From CAZKMM01 sp964553915 (GTDB lineage Bacteria > RBG-13-61-14 > DRUE01): DNA of 32,123 nucleotides. Shown here one piece after another: positions 7,697 to 14,998 of this stretch. Made by a program: the position numbers and the translations under genes. Below the pieces are notes generated by a model, which was given only the letters and a program-made list of their open reading frames with translations, did no database searches and was not told the origin of the DNA. Every line of letters starts with the position of its first letter. Within the stretch, counting starts at the first letter, position 1. The DNA lies in contig CAZKMM010000013.1 in NCBI GenBank assembly GCA_964553915.1, forward strand, positions 1 through 32,123. The letters run 5' to 3'.

Positions 7697-8893
7697 ATGA
7701 AACTAAGAAAAACGATTCTATTTTTCTTTGCGATATTCTTAACCGTGGGACTGATGGCTGGGCAGGACTTTTCGGTTTTAAGTTTTAACATCTGGGGAAT
7801 AAAAGGAGCCAGGTATATACCGGAACGACTTGAGCTGATTCCTCAAGCGGTAGCCCGACTAAATCCCGACCTGATAGTTTTTCAGGAGGTATTTGAAAGC
7901 TGGGAAGCGGGGGAGTTAAAAAAAGCCTTTGTTTCTCAGGGATATTCTCCTGAGAATATCAGGCATCTTTCTTTTTCCCGCACCAGCACCGGAATGATGA
8001 TTTTGAGCCGGTATCCGATTTTAAGAGAGAGGCTGGTGCCTTATTTTGGGTTTGACCCGGAAACCGGCAGGGAAAAAATCATCCGGGCAAAAGCGAGCTT
8101 TTTAATCAATTTGAATGGTGAAAAAATTCTTTTTATCACCAGCCATATAATGCCCCGGATTTTTCCCACCTGGATAAAAAAACGCATTATTCAGTATGAT
8201 ATAAATCAAATTGAGCAGATTCTTGAGTTCTTTCAGCTGGCAGAATTTATTCGCTCCGAGCAGAAAGAAACAAATGCAGGTATGGTAATAGTTGCTGGTG
8301 ATTTGAATGCAGACCCCTGCCTGCTTTCCTATCAATTGTTCCTTGCTTTAGCCGGATTAATCAATGCCTATGATTACCTTTATCCTCAAAAGAGCGAAGG
8401 CACTTATATGAATAGCAATCCCTTTGCAGTGATAGAATCCGGAAGGATTGACCATATTCTATTTGGTAATTTCTCGGAAGAGGGCTCCGGGTTGATTCCC
8501 GAAAATTGCCAGATAGTTTTTAAACATCCTTATATTTCAGAGCAAGGGAGAGAATTATATCTGAGCGACCATTATGGAATATTTGTCCAATTTCAAAAAA
8601 GTATTTCCAAGCCTTTAGTAAGAGCACTTCCAGACCAGCTCTGGGAGAAATTGACCGAAGAAGAAAAAACCCAACTCTTAAAATGGCTGAACCAAAAAGA
8701 AAAATGCATAGCCCCTGAGCTTTTGCTCAAACTGGGAATTAACATTTTATCTGAACAGTCATTCAGTAAGAAAAGGGAGCCCGGGCTAGTGCGAGCAGGA
8801 GCCCGGCTTGTGGTGAACCAGCGTTTTCCCGAAAAATTTCCTTTGAGAAAAAAAGATAAAACAACCCTGAAAAAATGGCTTTCTCGCCAGTAA
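7697..8893 (+). CDS. Exported endonuclease/exonuclease/phosphatase-fold hydrolase, sphingomyelinase-like
   Basis: I choose ATG 7697 (398 residues) over ATG 7658 because it opens directly on a signal peptide (basic start, hydrophobic core to about residue 20, Ala-Gly before Gln23). The mature part begins with LSFNIWGIKGARYIPER (28-44), close to the opening of neutral-sphingomyelinase-like members. The full active-site set of the fold is visible: Asn31, Glu64 in VFQEVFE, His150 in FITSH, Asp202 and Asn204 in AGDLNAD, Asp252 in IDHILFG, and Asp291-His292 in LSDHYG. The family cleaves phosphodiester bonds with Mg2+; the substrate (phospholipid head group, nucleic acid or sugar phosphate) is not readable. 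About 100 residues after the catalytic domain (300-398) form a basic extension I do not recognise. It is monocistronic, and its stop lies one base from that of the convergent gene. Confidence 0.8.
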   Translation: MKLRKTILFFFAIFLTVGLMAGQDFSVLSFNIWGIKGARYIPERLELIPQAVARLNPDLIVFQEVFESWEAGELKKAFVSQGYSPENIRHLSFSRTSTGMMILSRYPILRERLVPYFGFDPETGREKIIRAKASFLINLNGEKILFITSHIMPRIFPTWIKKRIIQYDINQIEQILEFFQLAEFIRSEQKETNAGMVIVAGDLNADPCLLSYQLFLALAGLINAYDYLYPQKSEGTYMNSNPFAVIESGRIDHILFGNFSEEGSGLIPENCQIVFKHPYISEQGRELYLSDHYGIFVQFQKSISKPLVRALPDQLWEKLTEEEKTQLLKWLNQKEKCIAPELLLKLGINILSEQSFSKKREPGLVRAGARLVVNQRFPEKFPLRKKDKTTLKKWLSRQ

Positions 8894-8916
8894 ATTACCA
8901 GTTTTCTTGAGAAAGC
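8870..8916 (-). terminator. Likely intrinsic terminator for the zinc-ribbon receiver gene, inside the end of the opposing gene
   Basis: GCTTTCTC (8878-8885) and GAGAAAGC (8909-8916) form a perfect 8-bp stem across both stop codons, with a 23-base loop that itself holds GTAAATTAC. Read on the minus strand the stem is followed by CA and then six T's (8875-8870). On the plus strand there is no T-run. Confidence 0.4.
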
Positions 8917-9539
8917 AGGGTAATAATTCTGGAAATTCTGCTGGCAAGCTCTTTGGGATTATCACTTGCTCCCAGCCCGGCATATTTTGCCGGAGCAACA
9001 TATTTGATTACCTTTTTGAAATTATCATCAATGGGCTTTTTGGTCATAAAGAGGATGGGGATCGGGTTGTGTTCCGGATAGTTTTTCTCAATTGCCCGGA
9101 TTCCAATCGCAGCATTGATTCCATTTAAATAAGGCATTGGAACTTCCAGGACAATAAGATTTATATGAGCACCGTTGGTAGAATTAAGGTCTTTCACCAG
9201 CTGGATGATTAACTCCTCACCATTGGCACAGGGGACCACTTCCCGGGCAAGATTTTTTCTGGTCATCTCCTCAACAATCACATTCATCAGTTCGGGTTTA
9301 TATCCTGCTATTAGCACCGTGTCATAAGTGGGAATAATAATGCTTTCATCGCTGAAGGGAATCTGCTCCTCTCCAGAGAGAAGTGCCTCCCGAAAGCTGG
9401 CATCATCATCCGGCATATCCAGGAAAGCTCCACAGTTCGGACAGCGGAGCCGTTCTACTCCCTCGGTGCCCATAGAAACGGAAACCGGCTCTACCCTTTT
9501 TCCGCAGTTATTGCAAAATTTGAAATCAGAATTTCCCAT
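8895..9539 (-). CDS. Zinc-ribbon protein with a degenerate response-regulator receiver domain
   Basis: A 214-residue soluble protein. Residues 8-40 form a four-Cys zinc ribbon (Cys9, Cys12, Cys33, Cys36). After an acidic linker, residues 72-210 read as a CheY-like alpha/beta receiver: first strand TVLIAGYKPE, central strand LIVLEVPMPYLNG (128-140), ILFMTKK (162-168) for the conserved Thr strand, and KYAGLGA (185-191) for the switch Lys region. Key acidic residues are altered: the usual Asp pair after strand one is Gly79-Tyr80, and the phospho-accepting Asp is Glu132. So it probably cannot be phosphorylated in the normal way and may signal by binding, or be fixed in an active-like form. There is no output domain other than the zinc ribbon. 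The start is supported by a strong promoter 11 bases upstream; no Shine-Dalgarno is seen. Confidence 0.72.
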   Translation of the reverse strand: MGNSDFKFCNNCGKRVEPVSVSMGTEGVERLRCPNCGAFLDMPDDDASFREALLSGEEQIPFSDESIIIPTYDTVLIAGYKPELMNVIVEEMTRKNLAREVVPCANGEELIIQLVKDLNSTNGAHINLIVLEVPMPYLNGINAAIGIRAIEKNYPEHNPIPILFMTKKPIDDNFKKVIKYVAPAKYAGLGASDNPKELASRISRIITLLSQENW

Positions 9540-9550
9540 TTTCTAATTTT

Positions 9551-9579
9551 ATTATATTCTAAAAAGGGGATTTAGTCAA
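9551..9579 (-). promoter_or_regulatory. Strong candidate promoter for the zinc-ribbon receiver gene
   Basis: On the minus strand TTGACT (9579-9574), a 17-base spacer, and a perfect TATAAT (9556-9551). The -10 box ends 11 bases before ATG 9539, so the leader would be only about 4-6 bases, with no room for a Shine-Dalgarno. The divergent kinase gene at 9600 must be served from the same 60-base gap; I see no clear promoter for it. Confidence 0.55.
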
Positions 9580-9599
9580 AAATTCAGGATTTTTTCACT

Positions 9600-10928
9600 A
9601 TGAGGCAGGAAGGCTTAAAACAGATGGCTTTAGATATTTTTTTTGAAGCCCTGCGGGCCGCAGACCCACTGGAAGCAGTGCATCGGTATTTAAAGGTAAA
9701 GGGAGCGCTTTTGCAATTAAAAGAAATTGATTATTTTCTAGACCAATTCAGAAAAATCTGGGTAATCGGAGCAGGAAAAGCCAGTGTCAGAATGGCAAAA
9801 GCGGTGGAAGAAAGCCTTTCCGAGCGGATTTATTCCGGAATGGTAATTGTAAAATATGGCTATGGAGAGAAGCTGAAAAAAATAGAGGTATATGAAGCCG
9901 GGCATCCTCTCCCCGATACTCAGGGGCTAAAAGCCACTCAAAAACTTTTAGCCCTTACTGAGAAGATTAACCAGGATGACCTGGTGATAAATTTAATCTC
10001 CGGCGGAGGCTCTGCCCTTTTGGTTGCTCCAGAGCCGGGTATTTCCCTGGAAGATAAGCAAAAGCTCACGCAAATGATGTTAGAAGCAGGATTAAGGATT
10101 GATGAGATGAACACGGTAAGAAAGCATATCTCCCGGGTGAAAGGTGGAAAGCTTGCCCAGAAGATTTATCCAGCAACTTTAATCAGCCTGATTCTCTCGG
10201 ATGTGGTGGGGGATTCCCTGGAGGTAATTTCCAGTGGTCCCACCGCACCGGACCCGAGCACTTTCTCTCAGGCAAAGGAGATTTTATCCCGCGATCAACT
10301 CTGGGAAAAAGTCCCTTTATCTGTTAAGAAAGTAATTGAGGAAGGAATTAAAGGGAAAAGAGAAGAAACTCCCAAACCCGGAGATAAGATTTTTGCCCGG
10401 GTTCAGAATTTGATTATTGGCTCCAATTATCTATCTTTAAAATCTGCCTGTAAGTTTGCCCAGAAGCTGGGATTTAACACTTTAATCCTTACCAGCACGC
10501 TCCAGGGAGAGGTAAAGGAACTGGCAAAATTTTATGGAAGCATCTTCCGGGAAGTGGTTAAATCGGGTAATCCCATCTCTCCTCCTGCCTGTATTATTGC
10601 CGGAGGAGAGCCCACAGTTAAAATCCGGGGAGATGGCAAAGGTGGCAGGGCACAGGAGCTGGCTCTGGCAGTGGCAAAAGAAATTGACGGGCTGGAAGGA
10701 GCATTATTTCTCTCTGCCGGCACTGATGGAACCGATGGACCCACAGAGGCAGCCGGAGCGGTCTGCGATTTTAACACCATATCTCGGGCTCGTGCCCGAG
10801 AGATGGACCCGGAAGAATATCTTTCCAGAAATGATTCCTATCATTTCTTTTACCCGCTGGGAGACCTGGTAATTACTGGTCCCACTGGAACCAATGTAAT
10901 GGATATTCATATTCTGCTGGTCGGATAA
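9600..10928 (+). CDS. gckA: Glycerate 2-kinase (GckA / MOFRL family)
   Basis: A 442-residue protein of the usual length for this family, once annotated as hydroxypyruvate reductase TtuD. Visible landmarks: VIGAGKASVRMA (55-66) with the conserved Lys60, LISGGGSALL (132-141), the long conserved loop SDVVGDSLEVISSGPTAPDP (200-219), and a C-terminal MOFRL domain with GGEPTVKIRG, GGRAQELALA and SAGTDGTDGPTEAAGA. The enzyme phosphorylates glycerate with ATP to 2-phosphoglycerate, linking glyoxylate, serine or sugar-acid breakdown to glycolysis. A modest ribosome site (CAGGA, about 10 bases before ATG) supports the start. It is the first of four genes packed with gaps or overlaps of one base. The partners (flippase-like protein and two rRNA methyltransferases) have no obvious metabolic link. 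The symbol follows the family usage. Confidence 0.88.
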   Translation: MRQEGLKQMALDIFFEALRAADPLEAVHRYLKVKGALLQLKEIDYFLDQFRKIWVIGAGKASVRMAKAVEESLSERIYSGMVIVKYGYGEKLKKIEVYEAGHPLPDTQGLKATQKLLALTEKINQDDLVINLISGGGSALLVAPEPGISLEDKQKLTQMMLEAGLRIDEMNTVRKHISRVKGGKLAQKIYPATLISLILSDVVGDSLEVISSGPTAPDPSTFSQAKEILSRDQLWEKVPLSVKKVIEEGIKGKREETPKPGDKIFARVQNLIIGSNYLSLKSACKFAQKLGFNTLILTSTLQGEVKELAKFYGSIFREVVKSGNPISPPACIIAGGEPTVKIRGDGKGGRAQELALAVAKEIDGLEGALFLSAGTDGTDGPTEAAGAVCDFNTISRARAREMDPEEYLSRNDSYHFFYPLGDLVITGPTGTNVMDIHILLVG

Positions 10929-10929
10929 A

Positions 10930-11898
10930 ATGGAGGTAAAAAAAGAAATAGAATCCAATGCGGTAAATAATTTCCCGGATTTCCGCTCTCGTCTCCGAGC
11001 AATTCTGGAACAGATTTTTCTTTTTCTGGTAGTGGTTTTTATTTTCTGGCTTATTTTCCGCCGGGTGCCGGTTGAGGATGTGTTAATTGCCTTAAAAAAA
11101 GTAAAGCCAGTGCGATTTTTCTCCCTTTCTTTTATTTTTGTCTGGCTTGCCCTGTTTCTGGACTCTTATACCCATTATTTCCTTTTTAATCACTTTGGAG
11201 TGAAAATTGACTTAAAAAATATGTTCCAGCTTCGGCTTGCCAGTATGCTTCTGGGCAGTCTTGGGTTTCTTTACGGTCAGGGAGGATTGAGCTGGCTGGT
11301 AAGCAAGCATACCAAAGCTCCGCTCACTCAGGTGGTGGGACTGCTGGTATTTTTGCTTTTTAACACATTTTTTTCTGCCTGCTTATTAGCCGGGATTTTG
11401 GGCGGGATATTGCTTGTTCCTGAAAATAACTCCGGTTTTTTCCTTAAATTATACCCCTGGGTTCTGGCTAGCTGGCTCTTATTTGCTCTGGCAATTGGAT
11501 TCTGGAAAAGTTGGCTAAAAAATTACCTTCCCAAAAGACTTCGGGAAGGATTATTTTATGGCTTTGACCGGGCTCCACTAATTCGTTATTTCCAGCTGGC
11601 AGGTCTTAGAGCCTTAATGTTCAGTCTGATTGCCAGCTTTGTCTGGATGGCAATGCCTGCTCTGGAGCTTCATCTTCCTTTTTCTGTGGTTTATTCTCTA
11701 ATACCAATTCAGGGAATTATTATTGCCTTTCCCACTCCGGGAAGATACGGGATAAATGAGGGGGGGTATTTGCTTCTTTTTAGAAACTGGGCTGATGAAT
11801 CTCAACTGGTGGCTTTTGCCCTGCTATGGGGAACCAGCGCCAATATCTTACGGGCAATTTTCAGCCTGCTGGCACTGAGAAGGTATCGGGAGAGATAA
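10930..11898 (+). CDS. Flippase-like (lysylphosphatidylglycerol synthase transmembrane-region family) integral membrane protein
   Basis: A 322-residue polytopic protein with about seven to eight hydrophobic segments after a hydrophilic start of about 30 residues. The pattern matches the UPF0104/AglD-type family related to the membrane part of MprF: an early paired helix with RRVPVEDV between, GSLGFLYGQGGLSWLVSKH (about 106-124), and the characteristic late motif FPTPGRYGINEGGYLLLF (about 264-281). The family is linked to lipid or lipid-linked glycan translocation, but most members are uncharacterised; no synthase domain is attached here. It begins one base after the glycerate kinase stop, and its TAA shares a base with the next ATG, so the set is certainly one transcript. 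Confidence 0.78.
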   Translation: MEVKKEIESNAVNNFPDFRSRLRAILEQIFLFLVVVFIFWLIFRRVPVEDVLIALKKVKPVRFFSLSFIFVWLALFLDSYTHYFLFNHFGVKIDLKNMFQLRLASMLLGSLGFLYGQGGLSWLVSKHTKAPLTQVVGLLVFLLFNTFFSACLLAGILGGILLVPENNSGFFLKLYPWVLASWLLFALAIGFWKSWLKNYLPKRLREGLFYGFDRAPLIRYFQLAGLRALMFSLIASFVWMAMPALELHLPFSVVYSLIPIQGIIIAFPTPGRYGINEGGYLLLFRNWADESQLVAFALLWGTSANILRAIFSLLALRRYRER

Positions 11899-13049
11899 TG
11901 CGAAGGATAAAGCTCTCTTCCTCAGCCCTTAACCGCCTCCGAGCCGGTCACCTCTGGATGTATCAATCCGAGGTAGAAAATCGCAGGGAGGAGCTAAACG
12001 GGGAGCTGGTGCGGGTGGAAAGTTCAAAAGGGGATTTCATCGGCTGGGGATTTTACAGTCATCATTCCAAAATCGCTCTGCGAATGCTCAGTTTTGATGC
12101 TCAGGTGCCAGAACGGGAGTTTTTCCGACAGAGAATTTTGCGGGCAAAAAAGCAAAGGGGGAAATTTGATGAGAAAAATTCTGCTCTTCGGCTGGTCAAT
12201 GCTGAAGGAGATTTTTTTCCCGGCTTGATCGTGGATTTTTATGCCGGGCAGTTGGTAATTCAATGCCTGATTCCCGGCACGGATAAAATCAAAGAGATGC
12301 TCGCTGATATTTTCTGGGAAGAAATCAAGCCAAAAGGAATCTGGTTTCGCAATGATGCCCGGACCAGGGAGCTGGAAGCATTGCCTTTGGAAGTTTATTT
12401 CTGGAGGGGAGAAAAGAAAAATCCGGTGGAAATTAAGGAAGGAAATAAATGGTTTCTGGTGGATTTAGAGAAGGGACATAAAACCGGACTTTATCTTGAC
12501 CAGAGACAGAACCGCCTGCGGGCTAAAAAATGGACCAAAAGTAGATGCCTTGACCTGTTCAGTTATCAGGGCGGGTTTGCTCTTCATCTGGCAGAGCAGG
12601 CTCAAGAGGTTATTGCGGTGGAAAGCTCGCAGGCAGGAATAGAAATCTTAAAACAAAATGTCCGGAGAAATCAGGTAAAAAATCTTAAAATCATCCGGGC
12701 AAATGTCTTTGAATTTTTAAATGAGGAAAACGGGAGATTTGACCTGATTATCCTGGACCCCCCACCCTTTGCCCGAAGCAAAAAAGACCTTACCAATGCC
12801 CGAAAAGGGTATCTGGAATTAAACCGAAAAGCAATCCAGCTCCTTAATCCCGGAGGGATTCTCCTGTCCTATTCCTGCTCTTATCACTTCCAGTTTTCAG
12901 ATTTCTTCCATACCCTTGCCCGAGCCCTGGCAGAAGCAGAAAGATATGGACTGGTAAAGGAAATTCATACCCAGGGCTCAGACCATCCTTATCTTTTTAA
13001 TCTTCCGGAAACCTGGTATCTAAAGGGTTTTGTGGTGGAAGTGGACTGA
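11898..13049 (+). CDS. rlmI: RlmI-family class I SAM-dependent rRNA (cytosine) methyltransferase
   Basis: I place the start at ATG 11898, which shares its A with the preceding TAA; the open frame extends upstream but inside the neighbour gene. The 383-residue protein has an N-terminal PUA-like RNA-binding domain (about 1-70, with AGHLWMYQSEV), a linker domain, and the Rossmann methyltransferase. Landmarks are HKTGLYLDQRQNR (194-206), the SAM loop CLDLFSYQGGFALHLA (217-232), the acidic strand end VIAVESS (238-244), and the catalytic ILDPPPFARSK (285-295). SYSCSY (324-329) supplies the Cys expected for C5-type chemistry in this family. E. coli RlmI makes m5C1962 in 23S rRNA; RlmI-like proteins in other phyla may hit other sites, so the symbol is provisional. 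Confidence 0.83.
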   Translation: MRRIKLSSSALNRLRAGHLWMYQSEVENRREELNGELVRVESSKGDFIGWGFYSHHSKIALRMLSFDAQVPEREFFRQRILRAKKQRGKFDEKNSALRLVNAEGDFFPGLIVDFYAGQLVIQCLIPGTDKIKEMLADIFWEEIKPKGIWFRNDARTRELEALPLEVYFWRGEKKNPVEIKEGNKWFLVDLEKGHKTGLYLDQRQNRLRAKKWTKSRCLDLFSYQGGFALHLAEQAQEVIAVESSQAGIEILKQNVRRNQVKNLKIIRANVFEFLNEENGRFDLIILDPPPFARSKKDLTNARKGYLELNRKAIQLLNPGGILLSYSCSYHFQFSDFFHTLARALAEAERYGLVKEIHTQGSDHPYLFNLPETWYLKGFVVEVD

Positions 13050-14395
13050 TGACAAGAGCAAAGAAAAAAACTGCCCGAGTTCTGGCGCTCCGCACCATTC
13101 GCCGGGTGGAAAAAGACCGGGCATACCTGGACCGGCTGATAGATTTTTATCAAAATCAGGTTCGGCTCAAACCTGCGGAAAGAAGGTTGTTCTCGGAACT
13201 GGCTTATGGAGTAGTTCGGCATCAGAGGCTGTTGGATTTTTATCTGGAACAGGTGATGGACCGAAAAATCTCTCAGACAGACCTTACCACCCGTTGCTTA
13301 CTTCGTCTGGGAGCATATCAAATTTTGTTTCTGGAGAAGATTCCAGTATCAGCCGCGGTTAATGAAACCGTTAAATTAAGTGCCCGGTATGCTCGTCCTT
13401 TTATCAATGCGGTTTTACGAAGCCTGGCGAAAAAAAAAGACCAGCTCGTTGTTCCGGAAAGTCTTCCAACATTGAGAGAAAGACTGGGGGTAAAATACTC
13501 GCATCCTGACTGGATGGTGGAATATTTTTTAAAACTTTTTGGAGAAGAGGAGACTGAAAAAATCCTGGAAGGGAATAATCAAAGGGCGCCGATTTGCCTG
13601 CGGGTTAATCATCTCCGCACCAGCAGAACCGCGCTGATTGAACTCTTGAAAAAATCCGGGATAAACGCTCGGGAAGGTAAATTCTCTCCCCTCGCGGTGC
13701 TCATTGAGGAACATAAATATCCTGTCCGGCTTCCCGGATATGAAGAAGGATTATTTGCGGTGCAGGATGAAGCCAGCCAGGTGGTGGTGATGCTTTTATC
13801 TCCCAAACCGGGGGAAAAGATTCTGGATGCCTGCTCAGCTCCGGGAACCAAGACTCTGGAGATTTATCAATTGATGGAAAGAAAGGGAAGGCTGGTATCC
13901 GCAGACATCAATCAATCCCGCCTGAAGCTGGTAAAAAAAGAAGCCCGACGGCTGGGACTTTTTGGCTTTGAGCTTTTAGCTCAAGACCTTACCCAGCCCC
14001 TGGAACTTTCCGGGAAAAAGCTCTTTGACAAAATTTTAATTGATGCTCCCTGCACCGGGCTGGGAACCATCAGAAGGCATCCAGAGATTAAATGGCAGAG
14101 AAATCAGGAAGATATTTTCACTCTTTCCCGGCTTCAGAAAAATCTGGTAAAGAATCTGGTTAAATATTTAAAGCCAGGAGGGATTCTGGTTTATTCCACC
14201 TGCACCTGGACCCGGGAAGAAAATCAACAGGTAATTGCTCCGTTGCTGGATAAAGGGGAATTTGAGCTGGAAGACCCCAAGCCTTATCTTCCCGGCTCAG
14301 CCCGTGCTTTAATCAAAGACAATATGATGCAAACTTTTCCCTCCAAGCACGGAACCGATGGATTCTGTGCCTTTAGATTAAAAAAGCTCAAATAA
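13049..14395 (+). CDS. rsmB: 16S rRNA (cytosine-C5)-methyltransferase RsmB
   Basis: A 448-residue protein with the RsmB plan: a NusB-like RNA-binding domain (about 5-135, with LIDFYQNQVRLKPAERRLFSELAYGVVR-type helices), a linker with VNHLRTS, and a SUN/NOL1 methyltransferase domain. The SAM loop is DACSAPGTKT (260-269). The two catalytic Cys residues are in DAPCTGLGTIRRHPE (Cys335) and YSTCTWTREEN (Cys385). The family methylates C967 of 16S rRNA. The ATG overlaps the upstream TGA by one base (TGATG), which indicates translational coupling to the RlmI-like gene. Two rRNA m5C methyltransferases in series suggest a small ribosome-maturation module at the end of the operon. Confidence 0.92.
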   Translation: MTRAKKKTARVLALRTIRRVEKDRAYLDRLIDFYQNQVRLKPAERRLFSELAYGVVRHQRLLDFYLEQVMDRKISQTDLTTRCLLRLGAYQILFLEKIPVSAAVNETVKLSARYARPFINAVLRSLAKKKDQLVVPESLPTLRERLGVKYSHPDWMVEYFLKLFGEEETEKILEGNNQRAPICLRVNHLRTSRTALIELLKKSGINAREGKFSPLAVLIEEHKYPVRLPGYEEGLFAVQDEASQVVVMLLSPKPGEKILDACSAPGTKTLEIYQLMERKGRLVSADINQSRLKLVKKEARRLGLFGFELLAQDLTQPLELSGKKLFDKILIDAPCTGLGTIRRHPEIKWQRNQEDIFTLSRLQKNLVKNLVKYLKPGGILVYSTCTWTREENQQVIAPLLDKGEFELEDPKPYLPGSARALIKDNMMQTFPSKHGTDGFCAFRLKKLK

Positions 14396-14423
14396 TCTTC
14401 ATTCTTCTAGCCGGGCTTTTTTT
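14380..14423. terminator. Possible bidirectional terminator between convergent genes
   Basis: AAAAAAGC (14380-14387) pairs with GCTTTTTT (14415-14422) over a 27-base loop that holds both stop codons. A stem of A's, GC and T's can serve both directions, since the arms supply the U-run on either strand. The GC content of the stem is low, so the call is tentative. Confidence 0.35.
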
Positions 14424-14983
14424 CTCGGATGAATAAACAGGTAAGAGCACCAGGCAAGTCCTTCATAGCTGACTGCGAAAATATGATAAAAGGGATTTTT
14501 AGGCGTCTGGCAGGGGGCAATTTGAACCTCTATTCCCGGATTTGCCTCAAAAAGCCACTTAGCCCGATGGAGATGGTAAGGATTAGAAACCAAAATCGCC
14601 TTTTTCCAGCCCTGCTTTTTCATTATCTCTACTGAATATCTGGCATTGGTAATGGTATCAACCGCTTTGCTTTCCAGAAAAATTCTTTCTCTGGGCACTC
14701 CCATTTTTTCTGCCAGCTCTGCCATTACCTCAGCTTCACAGCCCCTGCCGGTTTCTCCTCCAGTAAAAAGCAAATAAGGAGCATAACCCTGTTTGTATAG
14801 CTCCACTGCTTTTTCTACCCTTCTGACCAGCTCTTTTTTGGGTTCTCCCTTTTTATTCCGGGCAGGTCCATAGCCCAGTCCGATAATCACATCTGCGGGT
14901 TCAAGCTCCTGAGAGGAATAAGCCGAATAATTACTCAGAAACATCACCATTCCCACCAGACCGAGAATAAAAATTCTCCGCAT
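14399..14983 (-). CDS. YdcF-family (DUF218, SanA/ElyC-like) envelope protein
   Basis: A 194-residue protein with an N-terminal signal or anchor segment (about 1-22) and the DUF218 domain. Typical motifs are visible: ADVIIGLGYGP (30-40), the RVEKAVELYKQG helix, LLFTGG (71-76), the loop SKAVDTITNARYSVEIMKKQG (about 105-125) with the conserved Thr-x-x-Asn/Glu type pattern, and ILVSNPYHLHRAKWLF (about 130-145), which matches the 'vts.yHm.Ra' signature. Known relatives act in cell-envelope biogenesis or vancomycin tolerance in enterobacteria, but the biochemical reaction is not settled. A strong ribosome site (GGGAGGTGG) precedes ATG 14983. It is the last gene of the RND-efflux operon, 15 bases behind the FdhD-like gene. 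Confidence 0.78.
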   Translation of the reverse strand: MRRIFILGLVGMVMFLSNYSAYSSQELEPADVIIGLGYGPARNKKGEPKKELVRRVEKAVELYKQGYAPYLLFTGGETGRGCEAEVMAELAEKMGVPRERIFLESKAVDTITNARYSVEIMKKQGWKKAILVSNPYHLHRAKWLFEANPGIEVQIAPCQTPKNPFYHIFAVSYEGLAWCSYLFIHPRKKARLEE

Positions 14984-14998
14984 TTCCCACCTCCCGAT

